Positions 35,460 through 45,366 of a stretch of 64,000 nt of DNA are shown in pieces. This DNA comes from Agrobacterium tumefaciens (GTDB taxonomy: Bacteria; Pseudomonadota; Alphaproteobacteria; Rhizobiales; Rhizobiaceae), in NCBI RefSeq assembly GCF_005221385.1, contig NZ_CP039905.1, forward strand, positions 186,001-250,000, read 5' to 3'. Made by a program: the position numbers and the translations under genes. Every line of letters begins with the position of its first letter. Within the stretch, counting starts at the first letter, position 1. The notes below the pieces were generated by a model, which made no database searches, was not told the origin of the DNA, and saw only the letters and a list, made by a program, of their open reading frames with translations.

Positions 35460-37241
35460 CTATTCTTTCTGGCTTCTTTGAAACAGTTCAAGGACCCAAG
35501 GGGAAAAGTGCTGCTCCTGAAAAACCAGGCTGAGGTGTTTTTTCGGCCGAGTCACGCCGACATAGAACAAGCGCCTTGCTTCTCGAAGCCCGGCCGGTGT
35601 GCGTTTATCCCGATCGCTCGGGAAATCTGTGTTGTTGACCCCGTACATGATGACGGCGTCAAACTCCCTGCCCTTCGCGCTATGCAGTGTACTGAGGTTA
35701 ACGCGCCCTGCTCCTTCGATACGCCCAGCGAAGTGCGCCAGCGAGAGATCGAGGTCACGCGCCGGATCCGTATTGGCGATCATTTCGTCGCAGACTTGCC
35801 ATTCTTGTTCGGAATTTCGCGCAACGTCACTCCATGGCGTTATGAGCTCTCGCGAGAAACGCTGCAGCCACGCATGCGTCGTCTCCGCAGTCCCGATTGA
35901 TGCATTCAGGAACGCCATAAGCTGCGCGGACAAATCCTGTTCCTCGCCTTCGCTGGCATGCCGCCCGAACACAAGCGTGATCGCCTGCGACAAAAGCCGC
36001 GCATAGGGTGGATCGGCATCACGCCAACCACCGGTCGCCCAGCGCGCGCACTCCTCAATGAAGCGCGCAAGGCGCGAGTTTCTCCTAACCAGGGCGTTGG
36101 TGTCGGTTCGAACAAAGGGAATGTTGGCATCTTTCATTACGGTGGCGACCTTGTCGCCGAGCCACGCGGCTCGGTAAAGGACCGCGATCTGCCCAAGCTC
36201 GAATCCTTGCTCGATAAGCTTTGGGATGATCGTATCGGCGATGACTTGCGCCTGCGAGTCAAGGCCATAGGGCGCCTCCCAGAAGCTTAGATCTCCTTCG
36301 GGCGCGCCGTCGACGCCACGGTAGTCGCGTTCTTCACCGAGCGCACCCAGAGACGCGCGAATAATTTTTCCGCCGGAACGATAGTTGAACCGCAGTTTGA
36401 TGGTCCGCACATCCGTGCGGCGCGTAAGGCTTTCGAGGAGTTCGGGATTGGCGCCGGCAAAGGCATAGATCGACTGGTCAGCATCGCCAACGGCGAAAAG
36501 TCGGATTCCGCCCTCAAAGCACAAGAGCAGAACGAGTTCATGTAGCGCATGGCCGAGATCCTGATACTCGTCGACGAACAACACCGGGAAACGCGCGCGA
36601 AGTGCCTCACGGATCCAGACGTTTTCCTTGATCATGCGATAGGCCAGAAGCGGCATGTCATCGAAATCGAGCAGACCCTGTCGCCGCAGTTCCGCCTCAT
36701 AGGTCTCGATGAAAGCGGCCAGTTCGGGATTGCGCCCACGCCATTCAGGACGCGAACGATCAACGTCGCGCTTGCGCTTCTCGGACGCGAACTCCCAACG
36801 CTGGTGCGGATTGTCGGTACCGTTGATGGCGTTCCTGTACGCGACCTCCACCGCAGCTCTCGCTTCCAATCGCGTCGCAACCCTGAAGTTCGCAGGAAGG
36901 CCGATTGGCACACAGCGGGCATAGGGGCCAATCACCTGGCTCGCCGCAAAGCCGTGCACGGTGCCGATGAAGGCGCGATCTCCAGGAACAACGCCAAGGC
37001 GGGCGAGACGGGTTTCGAGTTCGATAGCGCACTCGTTATTGTAGGTGATGCAGGCGACACCTCGGGGTTCGGCGACGTCTTGGGCCAAAACCCGCGCCAT
37101 AGCCGTGGTCAGAGTTTTGGTCTTCCCACTTCCGGGACCGGCCAGCACGATGCAATGCCCGGTTTCAACGACAGCGGCCGACTGTTCCGGGTTCGACTTG
37201 AGCTCCGCTAGGGCCTGAAGAAGCGAGCGATCACTAGACAT
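35460..37241 (-). CDS. UvrD-like helicase, GajB-like partner of an OLD nuclease
   Basis: A 593-residue superfamily 1A helicase. Walker A is LAGPGSGKTKTLTT (around residues 33-46), Walker B LFVDEYQDLGHALHE, then VGDADQSIYAFAGANPELL, FNYRSGGKI, STLHSAKGREFDAV and GVTRPKKHLSLVF. All SF1A motifs are present and the length is close to Gabija GajB. ATG 37241 overlaps the upstream OLD gene by 8 bases; a TTG at 37256 is an alternative. The pair forms a two-gene operon of the Gabija type, which senses nucleotide depletion and cuts DNA. Confidence 0.88.
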   Translation of the reverse strand: MSSDRSLLQALAELKSNPEQSAAVVETGHCIVLAGPGSGKTKTLTTAMARVLAQDVAEPRGVACITYNNECAIELETRLARLGVVPGDRAFIGTVHGFAASQVIGPYARCVPIGLPANFRVATRLEARAAVEVAYRNAINGTDNPHQRWEFASEKRKRDVDRSRPEWRGRNPELAAFIETYEAELRRQGLLDFDDMPLLAYRMIKENVWIREALRARFPVLFVDEYQDLGHALHELVLLLCFEGGIRLFAVGDADQSIYAFAGANPELLESLTRRTDVRTIKLRFNYRSGGKIIRASLGALGEERDYRGVDGAPEGDLSFWEAPYGLDSQAQVIADTIIPKLIEQGFELGQIAVLYRAAWLGDKVATVMKDANIPFVRTDTNALVRRNSRLARFIEECARWATGGWRDADPPYARLLSQAITLVFGRHASEGEEQDLSAQLMAFLNASIGTAETTHAWLQRFSRELITPWSDVARNSEQEWQVCDEMIANTDPARDLDLSLAHFAGRIEGAGRVNLSTLHSAKGREFDAVIMYGVNNTDFPSDRDKRTPAGLREARRLFYVGVTRPKKHLSLVFQEQHFSPWVLELFQRSQKE

Positions 37242-39021
37242 GAGCAACCAATCCAACGACCGCGTTGATCGCGCTTTCGATATAGGCCGGCGGCTTGAGG
37301 CCTACGGATTTCTTCGCCAGGCGGGCGCCGAGCCGCCCCTTGCCAATGTCGGCGATCATGGCAAGCAATTGTGGGGCATCGACCGCCGCACCAGCTCGCC
37401 AGGCGGCGATGCGTCCCGTTCGCACCGAGCCAAAGTCCTGCTCACCCAGGATATCGAGAAGCGGTTTCAGCAGGACGGGCGTATTGGCAACAGACACTTC
37501 AAAGGTTTGATCGTTGAGAAATATGCCAGATTTTGCTGCGTTCACGCTGAACGCGGCATGGTCCATTGGCTCCCATGTTGCCAGTTGCGCAGGCGTGAGG
37601 AGCGGCAGACCGCGAACCGCGAGTATATCCTGCCAGAGATCCAGAGTCCGCTTCTTTCCCAGAGGAGGCTTGGTGCCATCGAGAGGATCCCAGTCGGTGA
37701 TCACGCTATAGGGAAGCTTCAATGCTTCAGCGAGCTTTACATAGGGGCGGAAGTTGACCCCGCCGACATTGCAGACCGTTATCCCAAGCTCATCCAGCGA
37801 ATGACCGAGTGATGAGGCGAAGATGGGCAGGAGCGCTTCCTCCGCGTCTCCCTCAATGAAAATGGCGCCTCGGGCGAACAGCAGCTCAGCGCGTGTCGCA
37901 TTGAGATACGTTTCAAGATCGTCGATCTCGTCCGGCGTTACCGGCAGGTTCGCCAACGAGAATGCCTGGGTCGCCCCAGCCTGCTTCTTCAACTGGACGA
38001 TTGAGCGCAACGGGGTGACTGCTGCCAAGGTCGGCGAATGACTGGTGACGATCATCGACTGCGACGCGTCGACGTTGCCAAGCAGCTTCTTGAAGACGGA
38101 TCGCTGGAGTTGCGGATGAAGGTGCGCCTCTGGCTCCTCGATGCAAAGGAGCGAGAAGTTTCGTTCGTTCTTCTTCCGGCGCCATGAGAATTCTGCGAGC
38201 TTCAAAGCCAACAACGCCACGTTGGCCGAGCCAAGACTGGCATCCCCAATGCCACGCTTTCCATTGTCGATGAACATCGCAATCGCCCGAAAAAGGCGCA
38301 GCGGGTCGTTCGGCGCGAATCTCAGGCGAGCATCGATGTCGTGTGGCTTTCCGGAAAGATGGACGATACCCGCCCGCAATTCATCTTCCAGCGTCTTGAT
38401 CGTCGGAAACGTTTCGAGCGTCTTGGTCGCCTTGTCGAGTTCGGCAGCCACTGCGTCGATGTCCGCGCGGCTGATCCCGGAGACGGCATCCTCGAGCAGA
38501 GGGCGCAATGGCGAATTGCGCCAGCTGCCCAATTGCCCTTCGGCATCGCGCAAGGCGTCCAATAACTCGATCGCGATGCGGCGACGCACCCTGCTAGGAA
38601 GCGAGCGGGTTTCGTCGCCGCCACCGAAAACGAGAAACTCACAATCGGCACTTGATTGCGGAGCGCCAGTGATGTCGGACTTCTTGCGGAAGACGTAGCT
38701 GAGCTGCGCGACCGTCGGATCGTGAGCGGCGCGAAAATCGGTCAAAAGCGCAGTCAAGGCCATGTCGGTAGCGAAATCCGAGAGCTCCAAATGGACCTCA
38801 ATGGGCCCACTGAAATCGGCCGGCCCACCATCCCAGAAGTCGGTCAGCTTCAGTTGTCGGGCCGAGTCAGGCAGGGTTGGATCGAGTATGAGCTGGATTG
38901 CGAACAGCAGATTGCTTTTTCCGACTCTATTCTGCCCAAGCAGCACGACATTGCCAGATAGTGGAATATCGATAGATTGAAAGTTCCTGAAATTTCTTAT
39001 GCTCAACTTGCTCAGACGCAT
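37234..39021 (-). CDS. OLD-family ATPase/TOPRIM nuclease, GajA-like
   Basis: A 595-residue protein. The SMC-like ATPase starts MRLSKLSIRNFRNF, with Walker A GQNRVGKSN and Walker B LLCIEEPEAHLHPQLQ. The C-terminal TOPRIM nuclease has FIEGDAEEALLP, the GITVCNVGGVNF strand and ITDWDPLDG with the paired acidic residues. Domain order and size fit class 2 OLD enzymes and GajA of Gabija. Start ATG 39021 was chosen over the open frame to 39108 from the conserved N-terminus and GGGG upstream. It is divergent from the AddB-like gene across 104 bases. Confidence 0.9.
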   Translation of the reverse strand: MRLSKLSIRNFRNFQSIDIPLSGNVVLLGQNRVGKSNLLFAIQLILDPTLPDSARQLKLTDFWDGGPADFSGPIEVHLELSDFATDMALTALLTDFRAAHDPTVAQLSYVFRKKSDITGAPQSSADCEFLVFGGGDETRSLPSRVRRRIAIELLDALRDAEGQLGSWRNSPLRPLLEDAVSGISRADIDAVAAELDKATKTLETFPTIKTLEDELRAGIVHLSGKPHDIDARLRFAPNDPLRLFRAIAMFIDNGKRGIGDASLGSANVALLALKLAEFSWRRKKNERNFSLLCIEEPEAHLHPQLQRSVFKKLLGNVDASQSMIVTSHSPTLAAVTPLRSIVQLKKQAGATQAFSLANLPVTPDEIDDLETYLNATRAELLFARGAIFIEGDAEEALLPIFASSLGHSLDELGITVCNVGGVNFRPYVKLAEALKLPYSVITDWDPLDGTKPPLGKKRTLDLWQDILAVRGLPLLTPAQLATWEPMDHAAFSVNAAKSGIFLNDQTFEVSVANTPVLLKPLLDILGEQDFGSVRTGRIAAWRAGAAVDAPQLLAMIADIGKGRLGARLAKKSVGLKPPAYIESAINAVVGLVAHV

Positions 39022-39125
39022 TGCATCCCCCCGGGAATCATAAGCTTTTACTACGTAGCATTTGAGTAGATCGAGAGCCTGGGCAATGATCGAGACTCGG
39101 TCGAACAATAGCGTAAAGTAACAAG

Positions 39126-41777
39126 ATGATCACTCGCTCTACCCACATCGTCGACGGTTTGCTAGCTTTGCGCAGCGCTCGCGCTGCAGCCGCCATGGGC
39201 GGTGCCATCGGCCGCGAAATCCTGACGCTTCCCCTTCTCGCCGGCCGCCTTGTCGGCGGGTTCACGACACCCGCAGGGACCGATGTACTTTACCCGGCGA
39301 TCCAGGCAGCACTTGCTGCCGGCGGTTTTCAGGATATTGCCGACATCGCAGGTTTGCCGGGCATGCCACGGGCGGTCCTTCAATCGCTCGATTCGGTCTG
39401 GCGGACGGACTTGGATTTAGCCTCACTCGCCCACGAGGCGGCGCGATTCCACGACCTTGCCCTGATCGAGGCGAGAATCCGTGAGAGCATACCGGCTACC
39501 CATTTGCTACCGCGCGACCTTCGCGACGCGGCCGTCAAACGTGCCAATCACGCCCGCCGTCTGCTAGGATCCGTCACGCTTGCCGGAATCGTCGAGGTTG
39601 ATCCGGTTTGGCGTCCGCTTCTCACTGCGATCGTGCGCGTCACCGACCTGTCCTGGGATATGCCGGACGGTGTGGAGCAGCCTTGGTTCGGCGGCGCGAT
39701 CCGAAAGTGCGCAGCCCCTGGTCCCACACAGATTTCTGCCGAAGCGAGCGCCGATCCGAAGTCCGAGGTCGTGGAGGCGCTGAGATGGGCTAGGCGACTG
39801 CTATCGACGGGCCAGGTCAAGGCAGAAGACATCGCAATCGCCGCGACTTCGACGCAAGACTGGGACGACCACTTTCTTGCCTACGCGAGAAGTGCGGCGC
39901 TGCCGGTCCATTTTTCTCACGGCGTTCCGGCGCTGAGCACAGCGGACGGCCAGACCTGCGCCGCTCTCGCCGATATTCTAGTCAAAGGTCTCACCCAGGA
40001 ACGCGTCTGGCGCCTAATCCGGCGCCTTCCGGCGCGGCCGTTCGCCAGGTCGCTTCCCGAAGATTGGTTCGCCGGCATTCCGAGAGGCGCAGCGTTACGG
40101 ACGCTTGATCAATGGCGCGAAGCGCTGACGGCGGCCAGGCCCCGGCGGGCCGCGGCCGAGCCGGCCGAGCAAACGCTTCTGCCGATCCTCGATCTCCTTG
40201 CCCGAGGACCAGAGGCTGGAAGCGAAGCGGGGACGCGGCTTTTGAGCGGAGCCAGCCTGACGATGTGGGAAGAGGCACTGCGAAGCGCCCCGCCGCACGC
40301 AATTGCGCTATCGCTCCAAGCACTACGCGTCGCGGATCAACGCGAACCGGCCAATAGCGTTGTCTGGTGTCCGGCATCGCAGTTGGTGTCGTGTCCGCGA
40401 CCGTTCACACGTCTCCTTGGCTTCACCAGCCGATCCTGGCCACGTTCGGACCATGACGATCCCCTAATCCCACATCATATGCTTGAGCGCCGCAAGCTGC
40501 ATCCGGTGAGCACCGCCGAGCGAGACCGCCTTCATTTCGAGATCATAAGGGCACAATCGCGCGAGCAACTTGTCTTGTCGCGCGCTCAGCGAAACGCCAG
40601 AGGCGGCCAGCTATCACCAAGCACCTTGTGGCCGGGCGACTTGGTCGTTCACAAACGCGACCGTGTGCCAGAACACGCCTTCAGCGAAGCCGACAGATTG
40701 CTGGCGCGCGCCCGCGACGCCGGGCAGCTCGCCCATGTGCGCCAGGCTCAGCTCTGCTGGCGAAACTGGCAGTGGCGCGCGGATCTCACCGCACATGACG
40801 GATTGTCGAACGCCAATCACCCAGCGATCGAGGCGGCCCTGATGCGGGTCCAGTCGACGACCTCCTTGCAGCGTTTGTTGCGTGACCCACTGGGATTTGT
40901 TTGGCGATATGCGTTGGGCTGGCGCTCGGCTCGACAAGAGTCCGACCCGTTGGAGCTTGATCCAACGTCGTTCGGCGAGCTCGTGCACGAGTTGATCAGC
41001 GGTGCGATCTCAGCGCTCGAGCCCACGCCGGGTTTCGCGCGCGCAAGCGCCGATGAAATCGACGCAGCAATCGAAGGCTCTTCAGCGGCTATCCTCGCCG
41101 CATGGCCGTTGCAACGATCCGTTCCGCCGTCGATCCTCTGGCGCCATACGGTAACAGAAGCGGCCCGCAGGACGGCGAAAGGCCTTGCTTCCGACGATCC
41201 GGTGCGATCCGACACGCGAAGCTGGACCGAGGTGCCATTCGGCCAAATCGATCCGGTAGCCGAACAAGTGCCATGGGAGGCAACCTTGGCGGTTCCGATT
41301 GAGCCGACGGGCTTGGTCTTCGGCGGCCGGATGGACCGCCTGGATATTCGCGCGACCGGCGACGCCGCGCGGATCACGGACTACAAAAGTATCAAGCCGC
41401 CTCCAAGAGCCCAACGGATCACGCTTGGACAAGGGCGCGAGTTGCAGCGCGTGCTCTACGCAATTGCAGTGCGGACCTTGTTGCCCGAGGTCAGAACAGT
41501 GGTCGCGCGTCTGATTTATCTGGCGGATGACCCGGCAACCTTCGAGCTCAAGGGGGACGAACTCGACGATGCGGTCACCCACGCCACCGGCTACCTATCG
41601 GCGGCGACGGCAATTTTGCGCAGCGGCCGGATTGCGCCCCGTTGGGAGAAAGACGCGTTCTATGACGACATGCGTCTTGCACTTCCAGCGGACCGCGAAA
41701 CCTATCTTCGTCGCAAAGCCTCTGAATTCCGCGCAGCCAACCAGCAGCTCAATAAGCTCTGGAGCGCCTCCACATGA
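39126..41777 (+). CDS. AddB-like protein with PD-(D/E)XK nuclease
   Basis: An 883-residue protein. The N-terminal part resembles a degenerate helicase as in AddB/RexB, without a clear Walker A. The C-terminal RecB-type nuclease shows FGGRMDRLDI, ITDYKSIKPP and GRELQRVLYA, carrying the D, D-x-K and Q/Y residues of the family, and upstream DPTSFGELVHELI. It overlaps the AddA-like gene by 4 bases (ATGA 41774-41777), so the products probably form one complex for DNA-end processing. The conserved cysteines of an AddB Fe-S cluster are not evident. The start has only a weak ribosome site. Confidence 0.82.
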   Translation: MITRSTHIVDGLLALRSARAAAAMGGAIGREILTLPLLAGRLVGGFTTPAGTDVLYPAIQAALAAGGFQDIADIAGLPGMPRAVLQSLDSVWRTDLDLASLAHEAARFHDLALIEARIRESIPATHLLPRDLRDAAVKRANHARRLLGSVTLAGIVEVDPVWRPLLTAIVRVTDLSWDMPDGVEQPWFGGAIRKCAAPGPTQISAEASADPKSEVVEALRWARRLLSTGQVKAEDIAIAATSTQDWDDHFLAYARSAALPVHFSHGVPALSTADGQTCAALADILVKGLTQERVWRLIRRLPARPFARSLPEDWFAGIPRGAALRTLDQWREALTAARPRRAAAEPAEQTLLPILDLLARGPEAGSEAGTRLLSGASLTMWEEALRSAPPHAIALSLQALRVADQREPANSVVWCPASQLVSCPRPFTRLLGFTSRSWPRSDHDDPLIPHHMLERRKLHPVSTAERDRLHFEIIRAQSREQLVLSRAQRNARGGQLSPSTLWPGDLVVHKRDRVPEHAFSEADRLLARARDAGQLAHVRQAQLCWRNWQWRADLTAHDGLSNANHPAIEAALMRVQSTTSLQRLLRDPLGFVWRYALGWRSARQESDPLELDPTSFGELVHELISGAISALEPTPGFARASADEIDAAIEGSSAAILAAWPLQRSVPPSILWRHTVTEAARRTAKGLASDDPVRSDTRSWTEVPFGQIDPVAEQVPWEATLAVPIEPTGLVFGGRMDRLDIRATGDAARITDYKSIKPPPRAQRITLGQGRELQRVLYAIAVRTLLPEVRTVVARLIYLADDPATFELKGDELDDAVTHATGYLSAATAILRSGRIAPRWEKDAFYDDMRLALPADRETYLRRKASEFRAANQQLNKLWSAST

Positions 41778-44700
41778 CGCTCGTCGATCAGGATAACCGT
41801 TGCCGGGCAATGGCAGACTTCTCGTCGATCCTGCTGGTGGAGGCGGCTGCAGGGACCGGGAAGACGTCGCTCATGGCCGGGCGCGTGGCAATGATGCTCG
41901 CCGCAGGTCACCGCCCCGGTGAAATCGCCGCGATCACCTTTACCGAATTAGCGGCAAGCCAACTTGCCGCGCGAATCAAGGAGACCGTCGAACTCCTGCT
42001 GGCGGGCAAGATTCCAGCTTTCCTGAAGGCGGTCATTCCGAACGGGCTCTCCGAGCAGCAGCGAAGCGCCCTTGTCGCCGCATCCACGCAACTCGACGAG
42101 TTGACTGCGACAACCATCCACGGCTTTTGTCAGGCGATCATTCGCAGCCATGGCGTCCAGGCCGGCCTTGATCCTGGCGCTCGCATCGCCGACGCGACCG
42201 TCGCTGATAATTTGTTCATGGCGGAATTATCAGCGTGGTTCTCACGCCGGCTCGCGATTGACGCCTCAGAGGACGATCCGATCGTCGTCTTGGCAGAGCA
42301 AATCCCGCTGCAAGTGGTCGACCTCGTCCGCGAACTTGCACTCCTCCGGCGCAAGCACGCCGATGCTCAGCCGATCGTTCCGCCCCGAGGCTTGAGACCT
42401 GACATCGACTTCGTCCAGGCGGTCGACGACTTCGAACGATGGAGAGCAAGCGTCGGGGAGGAGGTATGGGAGCGAGAAATCGCACAGGAGCTCCGAAGGC
42501 TTGCGACGCGCTACCAGGGCTGCTTCACCGGCGATCCGGATTTCCGCTCGCTGTGGCAGCTTTGCGACCCAGGATCGGGCCGGTTGTTTGGACGGAAGGG
42601 ATTGCAGCTCAAGACCTATGACGAGGCCGCCCGTGGTTTTGGCGCTCACACCAATGACATTGGCAACGATGCTGGGCGGGCGCTGTACGAGGCGGTCAAC
42701 GATGCATGGGGCCAGCTCATTGGCAACATCGCGAGCACGCTCGTCTGTTCGCTATCAGGCTCGCTTGACCAACTCCTGGAGAGCTATCGCGCCCGGAAAC
42801 GCGCGGCGGCAATTTTGGATTTCGACGATCTGATAATTCACGTGCAGTCTCTCATGCGCTCACACGAAGAGGTTCGGCAGGCAGTTGGGCGGCGCTATCG
42901 GTATGTTCTAGTCGACGAATTTCAGGACACAGACCGCATTCAAATTGAAATTTTGTTCTCAATCGCTGCGACCGCCGAACGCCCAACGCATTGGGAGGCC
43001 GCGCGGCTGCGTGCCGGAGCACTTTTCCTTGTCGGCGATCCGAAGCAGGCGATCTATCGCTTCCGGGGTGCCGATATCGAAGCCTACGAGCTTTGCCGCA
43101 GGCTGATCCAAGGCCAGGACGGCGGAGCTATCATCGAGGTCACGGCCAATTTTCGATCGCTTAGCCCGATCATCCACCACGTCAATGCAAGTTTCGAACC
43201 GGTTTTTGCGAAGCCTTCGCAGCCCCGATATGTCGCTCTTGCTCCAACACTGTCCGACGTGTCGCAAACCCTCCCCTGCGTGGTACGTTCCACGATCGAG
43301 ATCGCGACCGACGAGCGCATTTACGCAGAGACGTTCCGGGACGCCGAAGCCGAAAGGGTCGCGGATATCTGCGCAGGATTGGTCGGAAACCTGCCAATTC
43401 TGCGGGCCGACAACACGCGCACGCCCCTGCGGGCCGGTGACATCGCGCTGCTATCGCCGGGTCACACAGAACTCTGGCGCTATGAACGGGCGCTCGAACA
43501 GCGAGGCCTCGCGGTGTCGTCGCAAGCTGGCCAGACCTTGATGCGACGGCAGGAAACACAGGACGTCCTGGCGCTTGTAAGGGTGCTGGCGGACTCGTCG
43601 GATACATTCGCCTTCGGCGCATTCATGCGCGGTCCATTGGTTGGGTTCAGCGAACAGGAGCTGCTCGACATAACCGCCGCCCTATCCGCCGATGGGACGG
43701 GGCAAACCTTCTTTACGGTGCGCACAGACCCCGACTTGGTGCAGCATCCGCTGGCCAAGGACATTCTCATTCTGCTGCAGAGCCTGCGGCGCAAGGCGTC
43801 CGTCACCACCCCGAGCCTCATTCTCGCCGAGGCCCTCGAGCGTTTAAACGCCCGCGTCATCATCGCGGCGCGCCATGGTAACCGGAACGCGCGGGCACTC
43901 GCCAACCTCGATGCGCTAATCGAGAGAGCGCGCAGCTACGGAGTTGCCGGCCTGCGCGCTTTCGTCCGCGATCTCCACTCTGACTGGGAGCGCAAGGCGA
44001 GAGCACCGGAGGGTCGCATCGACGCCGCTGAGCATGCGGTCGAGATTGTCACGATCCACAGTGCGAAAGGGTTGGAATGGCCGGTGGTCATTCCGATCAA
44101 CTCGACGACAGAGCTCTATCGGCCGGACCAGTTCGTTCACAGGCAATCTGACAACAGCCTGCATTGGATGATCGGTGGCGTCACGCCCCCGGAGCTGGCT
44201 GCGGCGCGCGCGGCGGAAAGCCTCGAAGATGCCAATCAGCGGGAGAGAATTTGGTATGTGGCGTGCACACGGGCGCGAAACCTTCTGATACTTCCTCATA
44301 TCCCCCAAGCGTCAAAGGATTCGTGGTTCAGCTCCGTCGATCTTCGTCAGCTTGAAGTCCCGGAGCTGGATCTTTCTTCATTCACGCCACTGACAAACCG
44401 TTCGGGCGCCTCTCAACCGAATGAACAATCGGCTCAAATTTTTGCGACGGAACAGCGTTTTGTCGAGGACAGCGCGCCGCCTCTGGTATGGCGTCGGCCG
44501 AGCGAGCATGACGGTGATCGTCTTGGCGATGCTCTCGACGGGGTGATCACCTTAGACAGCCAGGCCGAGCGTCTCGAAATTGCAGGCGCCGGCGCTCGGC
44601 GCGGGGTGATCTTGCATAAACTTATGGAGGAGCTCCTAACCGGCGAACTCGCGAATGAACTGGCGGCGAGCGTCTCACGCGCCCGCTTCCTACTCGATCA

Positions 44701-45106
44701 GCTAACGCCTGGCACCGAGGATGATCGGGCGCGACCCGATCCCAATGAAATGGCGGCGGCGGCCCTTCGTACGCTTGCCTTGCCTGAAATTGCTGAGCTG
44801 CGGCCTCGTCTAGTGCCTGAAATGCCAGTCTGGGCGTCGGACGAGAACGTTCTTGTCGCCGGTCGTGCAGATGCTTTGGCCATCAGCGACCAGGGTATCG
44901 ACACCGCATTTGATTGGAAGTCGGATGTCAATCCCACGCTCGCCGTTCGCAAAGCACACGCGCAACAATTGCGTGACTATCTCTCGGCGACCCATGCCGC
45001 TCGGGGAGCTGTTGTCTATCTCACCAGCGGCGAGATTGTCTGGGTCGAAGCTGAAAATGGCGAGCACGTATCGCGAGAGCCGGTCGCCGACCGTGACGCG
45101 CCTTGA
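41774..45106 (+). CDS. AddA/RecB-like UvrD helicase-nuclease
   Basis: A 1,110-residue SF1A helicase with Walker A VEAAAGTGKTSL, Walker B LVDEFQDTD, GDPKQAIYRFRGADIEAYEL, a motif V TIHSAKGLEWPVVI and motif VI ACTRARNLLIL. The C-terminal nuclease domain has HKLMEELL, GRADALAI and TAFDWKSDV with the D-x-K pair. This is the AddA (RecB) layout at typical length. With the preceding AddB-like protein it would form an end-resecting complex. Its place beside a Gabija-like pair and among other defence genes suggests a defence rather than housekeeping copy, which is inference. Confidence 0.88.
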   Translation: MTLVDQDNRCRAMADFSSILLVEAAAGTGKTSLMAGRVAMMLAAGHRPGEIAAITFTELAASQLAARIKETVELLLAGKIPAFLKAVIPNGLSEQQRSALVAASTQLDELTATTIHGFCQAIIRSHGVQAGLDPGARIADATVADNLFMAELSAWFSRRLAIDASEDDPIVVLAEQIPLQVVDLVRELALLRRKHADAQPIVPPRGLRPDIDFVQAVDDFERWRASVGEEVWEREIAQELRRLATRYQGCFTGDPDFRSLWQLCDPGSGRLFGRKGLQLKTYDEAARGFGAHTNDIGNDAGRALYEAVNDAWGQLIGNIASTLVCSLSGSLDQLLESYRARKRAAAILDFDDLIIHVQSLMRSHEEVRQAVGRRYRYVLVDEFQDTDRIQIEILFSIAATAERPTHWEAARLRAGALFLVGDPKQAIYRFRGADIEAYELCRRLIQGQDGGAIIEVTANFRSLSPIIHHVNASFEPVFAKPSQPRYVALAPTLSDVSQTLPCVVRSTIEIATDERIYAETFRDAEAERVADICAGLVGNLPILRADNTRTPLRAGDIALLSPGHTELWRYERALEQRGLAVSSQAGQTLMRRQETQDVLALVRVLADSSDTFAFGAFMRGPLVGFSEQELLDITAALSADGTGQTFFTVRTDPDLVQHPLAKDILILLQSLRRKASVTTPSLILAEALERLNARVIIAARHGNRNARALANLDALIERARSYGVAGLRAFVRDLHSDWERKARAPEGRIDAAEHAVEIVTIHSAKGLEWPVVIPINSTTELYRPDQFVHRQSDNSLHWMIGGVTPPELAAARAAESLEDANQRERIWYVACTRARNLLILPHIPQASKDSWFSSVDLRQLEVPELDLSSFTPLTNRSGASQPNEQSAQIFATEQRFVEDSAPPLVWRRPSEHDGDRLGDALDGVITLDSQAERLEIAGAGARRGVILHKLMEELLTGELANELAASVSRARFLLDQLTPGTEDDRARPDPNEMAAAALRTLALPEIAELRPRLVPEMPVWASDENVLVAGRADALAISDQGIDTAFDWKSDVNPTLAVRKAHAQQLRDYLSATHAARGAVVYLTSGEIVWVEAENGEHVSREPVADRDAP

Positions 45107-45366
45107 AGCCGGCGCGCGCTGGAAGTCACCAAGAAGCTTGCGGTCCGCTTACTGGCGGTGCACGGCCGTTTCCAGCGTGACGTCCGAATTCGCGAAGCGG
45201 CATTTCCGCGTCTTAATTGCCGCGGCGACAAGTCTACGACGGCAGCACCACTCCCGGATCGGCACGAGCTGCCGCCCAGACGGCTCCTCAACCACAGCGG
45301 TCGGGCGGCTTTCAGACGCCCGCAGCGTGTAGTCCCAATTCGGGCGAGTTAGCGCCCAAAGGCCGA

